From a virus, in the IMG/VR virus record IMGVR_UViG_3300049796_000011, positions 1-40,317 of that record: 40,317 nucleotides of DNA. One strand, given 5' to 3'. The notes beneath the pieces are model-generated. The model did no database searches. It saw only the letters and a list, made by a program, of their open reading frames with translations, and had not been told where the DNA came from. Positions 1 to 6,535 of the stretch are shown piece after piece. The translations under genes and the position numbers were made by a program. The first letter of the stretch is position 1; each line of letters starts with the position of its first letter.

Positions 1-31
1 GGTGACCGGCCGGACTTCGCCGCCGGTCACC
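1..31. terminator. Strong hairpin at the left edge
   Basis: Positions 1-10 (GGTGACCGGC) and 22-31 (GCCGGTCACC) form a perfect 10-bp stem with an 11-nt loop. There is no T-tract, as is usual for actinobacterial terminator-like hairpins. It may end transcription from a gene left of the window; the gene it serves is not visible. Confidence 0.4.
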
Positions 32-57
32 ACCACGAACCACCAGGCGGCAGCGTC

Positions 58-258
58 GTGACCGCCGAGGACCCGTTGCGCGTGGCGTTGGTGGCCGCGC
101 TGGTCGAGGTCATGGAGTTGATCGCGAAGCCGGACACCAAGGGCGCCGAGGAGTACCTGCTCGAAGTGAAGCGGGCTGCGGGACAGCAGGCGCATGACGT
201 GCTGTGCGACATGATCGCCACCGCGACGGGTTCGCCCATGTGGGTGTACTTCGGATGA
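58..258 (+). CDS. Small hypothetical protein (66 aa)
   Basis: A GTG-started frame of 66 codons begins 26 nt after the left-edge hairpin. The product looks protein-like: an amphipathic helical first half (residues about 5-50) and a short aromatic C-terminus ending WVYFG. No family is recognised and no clear ribosome binding site precedes the start. It may belong to the prophage margin or to the host. Confidence is moderate because the frame is short and lies in GC-rich DNA where spurious frames are common. Confidence 0.45.
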   Translation: MTAEDPLRVALVAALVEVMELIAKPDTKGAEEYLLEVKRAAGQQAHDVLCDMIATATGSPMWVYFG

Positions 259-261
259 ATG

Positions 262-324
262 CGACACTCAGGTTGGGTAGTGTCGTTACGGCCCGTATGG
301 GTACTTGTAACCGCAATTATGCGG
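262..324. promoter_or_regulatory. Two inverted repeats in a short intergenic stretch
   Basis: CGACACT (262-268) pairs with AGTGTCG (279-285) across a 10-nt spacer, and CCGCA (311-315) pairs with TGCGG (320-324) around ATTA. The stretch is less GC-rich than its surroundings. A TTGGGT/TATGGG pair (from 273 and 296, spacer 17) is a weak promoter candidate for the gene at 365. This could be an operator region or simply a promoter with dyads. Confidence 0.3.
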
Positions 325-364
325 ACAGACGGCCGAGACCTGACCGCCGGGGACGGCCGCGCTC

Positions 365-556
365 GTGACAGTGGCCGTCGTCTGGTGGTTGGTAACCGAC
401 GACGGCGCCGTGCACGCGTTCCCGAAGATCGTCGTCGGTCAGAGGCGTGAGCTGCTGACCACGGTGTGCCAGCGCGACGTGTTCGCGTTCAACGTCGAGC
501 GCACCGATCGCGGACCGCGCTGCCTGGCGTGCCGGTTGATGGTCGGACCGAGCTAG
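365..556 (+). CDS. Small hypothetical protein with a CxxC motif (63 aa)
   Basis: A GTG-started 63-codon frame. The product has a hydrophobic beta-like start, a central stretch around KIVVGQRRELLTTVCQRDVF, and a C-terminal CLAC pair that could bind zinc. Small proteins of this general type are common in actinobacteria; I assign no function. Its stop overlaps by 4 nt the end of the convergent gene on the minus strand. Confidence 0.5.
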   Translation: MTVAVVWWLVTDDGAVHAFPKIVVGQRRELLTTVCQRDVFAFNVERTDRGPRCLACRLMVGPS

Positions 557-816
557 CTGGCCCTGTTCCTGCGCCGGGCTTCGTGGCTGGCCAACGCCAG
601 CCGCCGGAAGTGCGCGGCGCGCGCGCTCTGCGCAGCCTTGGCCCGATCCGCAGGTCGCATCGTCCCGTTCGGGTCTACCAGCCTCTCGAACCGGGCGTCG
701 GCGGCCTCGCGCGCGGGCGCGGTCCGGCGGGCGCGGTCCGGAGTCTTGGCCCACGACTCGTGGGCGGCGATACGGGCCTTGGTGGTGCGCTGGGCTGCGT
801 CCATGCGGGCGAGCAC
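553..816 (-). CDS. Actinobacterial conserved hypothetical protein (87 aa)
   Basis: The 87-aa product is basic and helical. It carries the pattern SWAKTPDRARRTAPAR near residues 22-37, then a region around RLVDPNG, and ends in a run of Ala, Arg and Lys. I recall this pattern (SWA.T.DR..RT.P.R, then a VDP motif) from a widespread small actinobacterial protein of unknown function. The GTG start at 816 lies 16 nt after the integrase stop; an in-frame ATG at 804 is an alternative. Neither has a Shine-Dalgarno. On the minus strand, TGACAG (831-826) and a short ACAG/CTGT stem directly precede GTG 816, resembling the late-gene start elements. Confidence 0.65.
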   Translation of the reverse strand: MLARMDAAQRTTKARIAAHESWAKTPDRARRTAPAREAADARFERLVDPNGTMRPADRAKAAQSARAAHFRRLALASHEARRRNRAS

Positions 817-832
817 AGCGCACCACTGTCAC

Positions 833-1762
833 CTACACCCGATCGCCGCGGCTGAGGTTGCGGGCGGTCTTGCGCGCCCGCTCGTCCTGGAGCGACGACC
901 CGTACCGCTTGACCATCTTCGAGCCGGGGGACCAACCGCCGAGGCGCTCGACCGCGCCTTCGTTGGCGCCGTTGTCGAGCAGGTCGTGCGCCCACGTGTG
1001 GCGGAGTTGGTGGGGCCAGCGGTGCTGGATCCCGGCGAGTCTGCACCGGCGGTCGACCATCTCGCCGACGCCGTTACCGGACAGCCGGATCTCGCCGCGG
1101 TCCGACGGCCGGATGGCCTGGAACAGGGCCGGGTGCTCGGCGTAGGGGCGGCTGGCGCGGGCGCGCTTGTACTTGCGGAGCGCAACCGCCGTCTTCGCGC
1201 CGAACGGGACGACACGCTGGTTGCCGCCCTTGCCGGTGACGGTGGCCTCCTGGCGGCCGAGATCGAGGTCTGCGAGGTCGATGCCGACCAGTTCGGCCCG
1301 ACGGATGCCGGTGTCGAGCATGAGGCGGAGCATCGCCTCGTCGCGCCGGTCGGTGAACGCTCCGGGCTTGCAGGTGGCCAGGAGCGCGATCAGCTCGTCG
1401 TCGGGAATGACGGGGACGGGCTTCTCCTTCGGCACGGGCAAGGCGACGGCGTGGCAGGGGTTGGTGGTGACGCCGCTGTCGACCTCGCCGCGCATGTAGT
1501 CGAACCAGAAGGTGACCGCGAGGAGCCGCACGCGGCGGGTGGCTTCGGAGCGACCCACCGTGGTGAGGTGTCCGAGCCATCCGGCGACGTGGAGCCCGGT
1601 GACGTGTGCCGGTTCACCCACCTGAGGGTTACTGTCGAGTAGCCAGGTGAGAAACTGGCGCACGCCGCGCATGTAGACGACGCGGGTGCCGTCGACGACG
1701 GTGCCCGATCGGAGGATGAGGTCCCACTCGTCGATCCACTCGTCAAACGCGGCAGTTGTCAC
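833..1762 (-). CDS. int: Tyrosine site-specific recombinase (phage integrase)
   Basis: Catalyses integration and, with a directionality factor, excision of the prophage. The 309-aa product has an N-terminal core-binding (SAM-like) domain (about 1-110) and a C-terminal catalytic domain with the full set of family residues: R154 in TGIRRAE, K178, H251 and R254 in HQLRH, W277 in LGGW, and nucleophile Y287 in KRYGSS. GTG 1762 is preceded by GGAG at an 8-nt spacing, and GGAG-AAAA-CTCC could also fold. The frame extends upstream to a TTG at 1816 without an SD, although a GGTGACAC word lies just before that TTG. Lying at the prophage edge and facing outward is normal for an integrase. No excisionase was recognised nearby. 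Confidence 0.95.
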   Translation of the reverse strand: MTTAAFDEWIDEWDLILRSGTVVDGTRVVYMRGVRQFLTWLLDSNPQVGEPAHVTGLHVAGWLGHLTTVGRSEATRRVRLLAVTFWFDYMRGEVDSGVTTNPCHAVALPVPKEKPVPVIPDDELIALLATCKPGAFTDRRDEAMLRLMLDTGIRRAELVGIDLADLDLGRQEATVTGKGGNQRVVPFGAKTAVALRKYKRARASRPYAEHPALFQAIRPSDRGEIRLSGNGVGEMVDRRCRLAGIQHRWPHQLRHTWAHDLLDNGANEGAVERLGGWSPGSKMVKRYGSSLQDERARKTARNLSRGDRV

Positions 1763-1919
1763 GGAGTTTTCTCCACTCGTAGCGCTGTGCGAAACAGGAC
1801 GACCACAGGAGAGCAACCGCGTGTCACCGGAAACCGCAGGTCAGGCAGGAGTTCTGCCCCTCACCGGCGAGCGGACCGTGCCCGGCATCGTCGAGGAGAA
1901 CTACTGGTTCCGAGTGGGT

Positions 1920-1950
1920 AGTGCGCTGTGCACTCCCTGGTAGAGCCAGG
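1920..1950. promoter_or_regulatory. Tandem inverted repeats upstream of integrase
   Basis: AGTGC-GCTGT-GCACT (1920-1934) is followed directly by CCTGG-TAGAG-CCAGG (1936-1950). Both are 5-bp dyads with 5-nt centres. They sit in the 228-nt gap between integrase and the 108-aa gene, both leftward. They could be operators, arm-type integrase sites or a hairpin. No convincing -35/-10 pair was found beside them. Confidence 0.3.
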
Positions 1951-1990
1951 ATAGCGGCTTGCACTGTGCTCGGAGTTTCGTCCGGTGAAT

Positions 1991-2317
1991 CTAGACGAGC
2001 CGCAGCGGCGGTCGGGGCGGTTCGGCTTCGCAGGCGGCGACGTACTCGGCGCCGACGGCGTGCGCCCACGCGGTGCCGCCTTCCCCGTCGTCGCGCTCGA
2101 CCACTGTGGCGCCGCGACACAGGGCGTCGACCCCGGCTTGCATGATCAGCACGAAGTCGATGAGGTCGAGCCCGCGTTGGACGTGGACGGTGCAGGTTTC
2201 GCGGTCGATGATCGCTGGGACGTCGAGTTCACCGACGGTGATCGTGATGTGTCCGAGCTGGTGTAGTACGGCGTAGCCGCGGGCGAGCATGGCGGCGGGA
2301 TCTGCGGCGGCTGTCAT
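1991..2317 (-). CDS. Hypothetical protein beside the repressor (108 aa)
   Basis: A 108-aa product with alternating beta and helical segments: a helical start, a central ITITVGELDVPAII strand pair, then DRETCTVHVQR and a hydrophobic helix. The position, next to an XRE repressor in the lysogeny arm, and the strand-then-helix layout recall ImmA-type partners. There is no HExxH zinc-protease motif, so catalysis of that kind is not supported. It could be a degenerate ImmA-like protein, a repressor cofactor or unrelated. The ATG start at 2317 has only a weak upstream purine stretch. Confidence 0.6.
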   Translation of the reverse strand: MTAAADPAAMLARGYAVLHQLGHITITVGELDVPAIIDRETCTVHVQRGLDLIDFVLIMQAGVDALCRGATVVERDDGEGGTAWAHAVGAEYVAACEAEPPRPPLRLV

Positions 2318-2431
2318 GGTGGTTCAAACGCTTTGGATCTTTAGCCCGTTACGGGTGGAATGACGGGGTCACTCGATCGGCCCAACTTGCTTGCCATGGC
2401 TAAGGAACTGCGTCCATACTCGTTACCCCTA

Positions 2432-2447
2432 TCGAACGGGCGTTCGA
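2432..2447 (-). terminator. Short hairpin just after the repressor stop
   Basis: TCGAAC (2432-2437) and GTTCGA (2442-2447) form a 6-bp stem with a 4-nt loop immediately downstream of the repressor stop codon at 2448-2450. It is a candidate terminator or 3' processing structure for the leaderless repressor mRNA. There is no T-tract. Confidence 0.4.
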
Positions 2448-2867
2448 CTACTTCCGCGCTTTCCTGGTGCTCGCGTCCGGCTTGCCGATGACCTCGTACC
2501 GGCCGGGGTCCGCCGCGACCTGGTCGGCCGTCGGCGCGGACGGCGCCCGCTTCAACCGGCGTCCGAGCTCGGCCACGAGCGCGTCATCGGGTAGCGCGGT
2601 GATGTCCGGGGTCACGACACTGGCCCCGACTTCGTCTGGGGTGAGCAGGCCAGCGACGACCAGCACTTCGACGAGCGGCACGTCGAGTGCGTCGGCGAGC
2701 AGGCGTGCGTTGTCGATGCTGGGCAGGGTGGTTCCTTTGATCCACCTGCCCAGGTTACTTTCGGAGATGTTGGAGTCGCGCGCGAGCATGGCGGCGTTCC
2801 AGCCACGGCCTTCGAGCGCGCGAACCAGGTAGTCCCCCAGCGCGGTGGTCCCCCGATTTTCGGTCAT
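2448..2867 (-). CDS. CI-like phage repressor, XRE-family HTH
   Basis: The 139-aa product has an N-terminal Cro/CI-type helix-turn-helix (about residues 9-65; key stretch ARDSNISESNLGRWIKG) and a short, charged C-terminal tail. No LexA-type S24 peptidase domain is present, so induction by RecA-stimulated self-cleavage is not expected. ATG 2867 was chosen because a -10 hexamer TAGCAT (2880-2875, minus) ends exactly 7 nt upstream of it, which predicts a leaderless mRNA. ATG 2876 lies inside that hexamer, and the open frame further upstream runs across the operators. The gene diverges from a Cro-like gene with three operator copies between them, the classic immunity layout. Confidence 0.85.
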   Translation of the reverse strand: MTENRGTTALGDYLVRALEGRGWNAAMLARDSNISESNLGRWIKGTTLPSIDNARLLADALDVPLVEVLVVAGLLTPDEVGASVVTPDITALPDDALVAELGRRLKRAPSAPTADQVAADPGRYEVIGKPDASTRKARK

Positions 2868-2874
2868 GGCACGC

Positions 2875-2904
2875 ATGCTACTTGCACCCGTGCAAGCCAG
2901 CCAA
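2875..2904 (-). promoter_or_regulatory. Repressor promoter, predicted leaderless
   Basis: On the minus strand, TTGGCT (2904-2899) and TAGCAT (2880-2875) are separated by 18 nt. Seven nt after the -10 hexamer comes the repressor ATG, so transcription would begin at or next to the start codon. Operator O1 fills the spacer, so the repressor would autoregulate. Confidence 0.65.
2881..2896. promoter_or_regulatory. Immunity operator O1
   Basis: CTTGCACCCGTGCAAG is a perfect 7-bp inverted repeat with a 2-nt centre. It is the best-matching copy of the operator set and lies within the spacer of the repressor promoter. Confidence 0.8.
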
Positions 2905-2937
2905 GGGCGACCTAACACACTCCGCCCGATCGGCGTA

Positions 2938-2953
2938 CTTGCATCCGTGGGAT
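2938..2953. promoter_or_regulatory. Immunity operator O2 (half-degenerate)
   Basis: CTTGCATCCGTGGGAT keeps the left half and the central CGTG of the operator but loses the right-hand GCAAG. It lies 3 nt before O3, suggesting cooperative occupancy of the pair. Confidence 0.6.
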
Positions 2954-2956
2954 TCC

Positions 2957-2972
2957 CTTGCATTCGTGCAAC
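2957..2972. promoter_or_regulatory. Immunity operator O3
   Basis: CTTGCATTCGTGCAAC matches the operator consensus except at the last base. It covers the -35 hexamer of the rightward early promoter, so bound repressor would exclude RNA polymerase. Confidence 0.75.
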
Positions 2973-2986
2973 CCATGTCGTAGTGT
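2958..2986 (+). promoter_or_regulatory. Rightward early promoter, predicted leaderless
   Basis: TTGCAT (2958-2963), a 17-nt spacer and TAGTGT (2981-2986). The Cro-like ATG begins at 2994, 7 nt after the -10 hexamer, the same spacing as on the repressor side. This predicts a leaderless early transcript controlled by O3 and O2. Confidence 0.7.
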
Positions 2987-2993
2987 TTCATGC

Positions 2994-3254
2994 ATGCCAG
3001 CAACTCCCACCCACGCCAGACAGCAGTCAGTCCGACTCCGCACCGACGAGCTGACCAGACGGCGCATGGACGCAGGCCTCACCACCAACAGCGCGCTGGC
3101 CCTCGCGGTCGGTGTCGCCGAGTCGACCATCGGCCGCGTGCTGACCGGTCAGGTCGAGGTGTCGGCCGCGTTCATCGCCAGTCTGCTCGGCGCCTTCCCC
3201 GGCACCCGGTTCGACGACCTTTTCGAGGTCGTGGCCAACCCGCAGCAGCCGTGA
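2994..3254 (+). CDS. Cro-like transcriptional regulator
   Basis: The 86-aa product is mostly a single helix-turn-helix of the Cro/CI fold (about residues 12-75; recognition region VGVAESTIGRVLTGQ). It is the first gene of the early operon and diverges from the repressor, so it probably competes for the same operators at the lysis-lysogeny switch. ATG 2994 is chosen because the early promoter's -10 element lies 7 nt upstream; the frame also runs back to a TTG inside the operator. There is no Shine-Dalgarno, as expected of a leaderless message. It could alternatively act as an excisionase-like or early activator protein. Confidence 0.75.
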   Translation: MPATPTHARQQSVRLRTDELTRRRMDAGLTTNSALALAVGVAESTIGRVLTGQVEVSAAFIASLLGAFPGTRFDDLFEVVANPQQP

Positions 3255-3265
3255 CCCGCACATGC

Positions 3266-3308
3266 GGAAGCCCCGCTCACCAGGCGACCAACCCGGAGCG
3301 GGGCTTCC
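3266..3308 (+). terminator. 13-bp stem hairpin between cro-like gene and early operon
   Basis: GGAAGCCCCGCTC (3266-3278) pairs perfectly with GAGCGGGGCTTCC (3296-3308) across a 17-nt loop. It lies 12 nt after the Cro-like stop, with no T-tract. It could be an attenuator limiting read-through into the recombination and replication genes until an antitermination or anti-hairpin event. Confidence 0.6.
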
Positions 3309-3337
3309 AAGGAGACGACACCCCCGAAGGAGCACCG

Positions 3338-3616
3338 ATGACCACAGCATACGCACTACCTGTCACCGCCTTGGCTTTCCTCGCGGACTCGTGGGGTGTC
3401 GAGGTGTTCCCCGCCAACGACATCCCCCGCGTCGAGTGCCCGCGGTGCGACGCCGTGGGTGCCGTCACGGTCGCCCGGATCACCGGGCCGCGTGAGGACG
3501 GCAGCAGCGAGACCGCCGAGTGCTGCATCGGCTGCGTGGAGCGCGAGGTCCGCGAGGCGCACGCCGCGCAGAAGGACCACGGGTACCACCCGATCCGGCT
3601 GGAGCTGGCGTCATGA
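3338..3616 (+). CDS. Small zinc-finger-like protein (92 aa)
   Basis: The 92-aa product carries two Cys pairs, CPRC near residue 33 and CCIGC near residue 63, the usual look of a small zinc ribbon. The start ATG has a strong AGGAG 5-6 nt upstream, the first gene of the operon with a clear Shine-Dalgarno. Its stop overlaps the next ATG (ATGA). Function unknown; binding to nucleic acid or protein is a guess from the Cys pairs. Confidence 0.65.
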   Translation: MTTAYALPVTALAFLADSWGVEVFPANDIPRVECPRCDAVGAVTVARITGPREDGSSETAECCIGCVEREVREAHAAQKDHGYHPIRLELAS

Positions 3617-3897
3617 CCTTACTGCTGCTGGCCGTTGCCGCCGGGCTCGTGGTCGTCGCGTTCTTCGTCCATGCGAACCGGACCGTGCGCGACGCGCAGG
3701 CGGACGTGGCCGAGCGCCCCAAGGTCGTGTGGGACAAGGACGGGTTCCCCTGGCACGTGAAGGCGAACGGCCGCTACCGGCTGGCTGACAAGAACACCGA
3801 CGGCTGCCTCGACGACTGGCCGCTCGACGCCTTGGAGCGCGTGTTTGGCCCGCTCTCCACCACCCCGCCCGAGATCAACGAGGAGCTGAACGACTGA
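3613..3897 (+). CDS. Small single-pass membrane protein (94 aa)
   Basis: Residues 2-20 are a continuous hydrophobic segment (LLLLAVAAGLVVVAFFV) followed by basic and acidic residues, so it is anchored with most of the chain on one side. The soluble part contains WDKDGFPWHVKANGRYRL, a pattern suggesting a small beta domain. It is translationally coupled to both neighbours by ATGA overlaps. Unknown function; early membrane proteins in phages often affect superinfection or host physiology, but nothing here shows that. Confidence 0.6.
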   Translation: MTLLLLAVAAGLVVVAFFVHANRTVRDAQADVAERPKVVWDKDGFPWHVKANGRYRLADKNTDGCLDDWPLDALERVFGPLSTTPPEINEELND

Positions 3898-4667
3898 TGA
3901 GCACCCCGAACACCGACCTCGCGCTGACCGAACAGTCCGCGCGCGGCAAGGCCGTCAGCTTGGCCGGGCCGCAGGCCGATTTCGACTCGGCGTACCGGCT
4001 GGCGAAGAACCTCGCCATGGCGATGATCATCCCGGACGCTCTGCGGGGCAAGCCCGCCGACGTGCTCGTGATCGTGCTCTACGGGCAGGAACTCGGCCTC
4101 GCCCCGATGCAGGCCATCAACACCATCGACGTCGTCAAGGGCAGGCCCAGCCTGCGCGCGAACCTCTGGGTCGCGCTCGCCCGGAAGGCCGGGCACAAGG
4201 TCAGGGTCATCGAGGAGACCGCCGACTCGTGCACGGTGCAGGTCGAGCGGTCCGACGACCTCGGGCACCCGACCACCGTCAAGTACACGATCGACCAGGC
4301 GAAGGCCGCCGGGCTGCTGGCCAACAACGTGTGGAAGAACCACCCGGCCGCGATGCTTTACGCCCGCGCCGTGTCGACCGCGTGCCGCCGGGCGTGCCCC
4401 GAGGTCGCGATGGGGTTTGTCGATGAGTTCGAGATGGCTGCTGGGGAGCAGGCGCGGCCGACGCTCGCGCAGATCGCGGCGGAGCGGGCCGACCAGCCCG
4501 CCGCCGTCGCGCCGCCGGTCGCGGTCGAGGAGGACGACGCGGCGCTGCTCGCCGAGGTGGCCGCCATCGCCGCCGAGCAGGAGCAGCCGCTGGAGGCCGA
4601 GGTCGTGGCCGACCCGGTGGACGTGTCCGGCTGGCCCGAGGTCGCAGAACCCGGCGGTGCCCGATGA
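3897..4667 (+). CDS. recT: RecT-like single-strand annealing protein
   Basis: Anneals complementary single strands after exonuclease resection, for phage recombination and genome circularisation or concatemer handling. The 256-aa product has the pattern I associate with actinophage RecT-like recombinases: YGQELGLAPMQAINTI (about 61-76), KGRPSLRANLWVALARK (about 81-97), and WKNHPAAMLYARAVSTACR (about 145-163). The last 70 residues are an acidic, Ala/Glu-rich tail. It is followed three genes later by a RecB/Cas4-like nuclease, the expected partner. The exact subfamily was not verified. Confidence 0.8.
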   Translation: MSTPNTDLALTEQSARGKAVSLAGPQADFDSAYRLAKNLAMAMIIPDALRGKPADVLVIVLYGQELGLAPMQAINTIDVVKGRPSLRANLWVALARKAGHKVRVIEETADSCTVQVERSDDLGHPTTVKYTIDQAKAAGLLANNVWKNHPAAMLYARAVSTACRRACPEVAMGFVDEFEMAAGEQARPTLAQIAAERADQPAAVAPPVAVEEDDAALLAEVAAIAAEQEQPLEAEVVADPVDVSGWPEVAEPGGAR

Positions 4668-4864
4668 CCGAGCCAGCATGGAAGTTCGAGTCAGTTGTCA
4701 CCACGCCTGACGGCGTGCGCACCGGAGTGGTCGTGACAGTGCCGTCGGGCGGAGCGTGGCCCGACGTCGGCGAAGTGGCTGAGATCGCGCAGATGTGCGC
4801 CAGCCAGGCGTCCGCCCGGTTGGCGAAGATGCTGCAAGCGAGGGCCGAACGGGTGCCGTTCTGA
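4664..4864 (+). CDS. Small hypothetical protein between recombinase and nuclease (66 aa)
   Basis: A 66-aa frame linked by ATGA and TGATG overlaps to the recombinase and the next gene. The first half is beta-like (KFESVVTTPDGVRTGVVVTV) and the second is a helix. No family is recognised. The tight coupling argues that it is a real, co-expressed recombination-operon gene. Confidence 0.6.
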   Translation: MTEPAWKFESVVTTPDGVRTGVVVTVPSGGAWPDVGEVAEIAQMCASQASARLAKMLQARAERVPF

Positions 4865-5271
4865 TGGCGGCCACGGGGAAGGCGCTCGTCGGCCCGCTGC
4901 GCCAGCACCTGTTCGGCAGCTTCCCGCACACCGTGACGCTGACGGCGAACCTTCCGCGCAACACGGCGGACATCCGGTCGGTGGCGTGCGTGGACCACCG
5001 GTTCGCGTGCGACTGCCGAGAGGCACTGCTCGCCGAGAACACCGCCGAGTACCGCAGCGAGTTGCAGAGCTGGTACGCCGCGGCGAGCAAGGTGTTGGCG
5101 GGGCATCGCACCTGGGACTGGTCGGACAACAACGACTGGCGGGGGAACGGCCCGCTGGCGTGCCAGTGCCACGGTTGCCAGCTCGTGCGCGCCGCTGGTC
5201 CGCCGGTGTCGATGTGTCAAGGCGACTACGAGACCGGCGTGATCAACCCGCCCGGTGGTGTGACGTGGTGA
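4864..5271 (+). CDS. Hypothetical Cys-containing protein (135 aa)
   Basis: The 135-aa product has several Cys and His residues (CVDHRFACDC near residue 39; CQCHGCQ near residue 101) that may bind metal, plus aromatic patches (TWDWSDNNDW). ATG 4864 overlaps the upstream stop (TGATG), and its end overlaps the nuclease start (GTGA). No function is assigned. Its place between the annealing protein and the exonuclease suggests a recombination accessory, which is inference from position only. Confidence 0.6.
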   Translation: MAATGKALVGPLRQHLFGSFPHTVTLTANLPRNTADIRSVACVDHRFACDCREALLAENTAEYRSELQSWYAAASKVLAGHRTWDWSDNNDWRGNGPLACQCHGCQLVRAAGPPVSMCQGDYETGVINPPGGVTW

Positions 5272-6260
5272 GCGCCGAGCGCACGACGGCGGACCTGCTG
5301 TTGGAGTGGGACCGGCAACGGCCGCGGTCTCGGCAGCGTCAGCTCGGCTGGTCGGAGATCGGCGGGTGCAAGCGCCGCGCCGGTTACCGGCTGGCCGGGG
5401 TCGAGCCGTCGAACGCCGGGGGTTCGGTGCAGGCCGTGATGGGCACCGCGATCCACGACGCGGTGCAGCGCGTGCTGAACGAGATCGCGAAGCCGGACGA
5501 CCTGGTCGAGTACGCGGTCGTGTTCGCCGGGATCCCCGGCCACCTGGACCGGTACGAGGCCGACACCGCCACGTTGGTGGACGTCAAGACCACCTCGTCG
5601 CGGTGGCTGGAGCACATCAAGCTCCACGGCCCCGACCGCAACCACCTGTGGCAGCTCGGCGGCTACGGAGCAGCGCTCATCCAGCAGGGCAAGAAGGTCC
5701 GCCGCGTTGTGATCGACTACTTGGCGCGGGACACCGGCGAGCTGCACCGGTGGGAAGGCCGGTTCGATCCGCAGTGGGTGCGAGACGCGTTGGCGTGGCT
5801 GGAGAACGTGCGCGGCACGGACCTGGAGATGCTGAACCGGGACTACGCGCCGGACAGCGCGTTCTGTGGGCATTGCCCGTTCCTGGACACGTGCTGGGAG
5901 GGCGCGGTCCCGAACCGCGACCCGCGCTCGGTGCTGCTCGTCGAGGACGGCGACGCGCTGAAGTGGGCCCGGCAGCTGGCCGGGGCCCGCGCGACGAAGA
6001 AGGCTGCTGAGGCTCTGGAAGCCGAGGCGAAGGGCGCGCTCGATGCGTTGCGCCCCAACGACGACGGCAAGTCGGACCCGGTCGACGTCGGCCTCGACAA
6101 GCTTCTCCAGTGGTCGGTGACGAACCCCGAGTACCTCGACGGCGACGCGGTCAAGATCGAGTACAGCAAGGCCGGGGCGAAGCCGCCGATGAAGCCAGGC
6201 AACAAGCGGGTCGAGCTGAAGTTCGTACCCAAGCCGAAGCCGAAGAAGTCCGGGCCGTGA
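5268..6260 (+). CDS. Cas4/RecB-like Fe-S PD-(D/E)XK exonuclease
   Basis: Predicted to resect dsDNA ends for the RecT-like partner. The 330-aa product shows the RecB-family nuclease motifs in order: GTAIHDA (59-65), GHLDRY with D94, VDVKT with D105 and K107, and the QLGGY motif (129-133). It also has the four-Cys arrangement of Cas4/AddB-type iron-sulfur nucleases: C34 near the N-terminus and C200, C203, C209 in CGHCPFLDTC. The C-terminal third is Lys-rich. GTG 5268 overlaps the preceding stop (GTGA). In phages this pairing of nuclease and SSAP replaces lambda Exo/Bet or RecE/RecT. Confidence 0.85.
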   Translation: MSAERTTADLLLEWDRQRPRSRQRQLGWSEIGGCKRRAGYRLAGVEPSNAGGSVQAVMGTAIHDAVQRVLNEIAKPDDLVEYAVVFAGIPGHLDRYEADTATLVDVKTTSSRWLEHIKLHGPDRNHLWQLGGYGAALIQQGKKVRRVVIDYLARDTGELHRWEGRFDPQWVRDALAWLENVRGTDLEMLNRDYAPDSAFCGHCPFLDTCWEGAVPNRDPRSVLLVEDGDALKWARQLAGARATKKAAEALEAEAKGALDALRPNDDGKSDPVDVGLDKLLQWSVTNPEYLDGDAVKIEYSKAGAKPPMKPGNKRVELKFVPKPKPKKSGP

Positions 6261-6535
6261 GCAGCCCGGCGGAGATGCCTCAGCGGCGGCCGGTGCACCC
6301 GGTCCGGCCGCCGCTGGAGCACCGCGACCGCCGCCCGGTCCCGCAGTGGCACTGCCCGAAACGGCCGTACCGCACGCAGGCGGAGGCGGACGAGGCGCTC
6401 ACCGAGATCTGGTCCGCCTTCGGCCGACGACTCGGCGGGCGCCCGATGGAAGCCCACACCTACCGGTGCCCCCGCCACGGCACCCGAACCGTGTGGCACC
6501 TCACCAGCCAAGACCAGGAAGGACGCGCCTCATGA
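6257..6535 (+). CDS. Small zinc-ribbon-like phage protein (92 aa)
   Basis: A 92-aa product with WHCPKRPYRTQAEADEAL followed about 30 residues later by YRCPRHGTRTVWHLTS. One Cys plus basic and aromatic residues at each end, with a final WHLTS, is typical of a small phage/plasmid zinc-ribbon protein seen near recombination genes. The GTG start overlaps the nuclease stop. Molecular role unknown. Confidence 0.65.
   Translation: MSSPAEMPQRRPVHPVRPPLEHRDRRPVPQWHCPKRPYRTQAEADEALTEIWSAFGRRLGGRPMEAHTYRCPRHGTRTVWHLTSQDQEGRAS

Noticed and set aside
1-830. Search for attL, with attR between 38741 and 40317
   Set aside because: No direct repeat of 12 nt or more shared by both ends was found by eye, and no tRNA gene (T-loop GGTTCGA-type signature) was seen at either end.
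2137-2165. CTTGCATGATCAGCAC as another operator copy
   Set aside because: Only the left half matches the immunity operator, and it lies inside a coding region.
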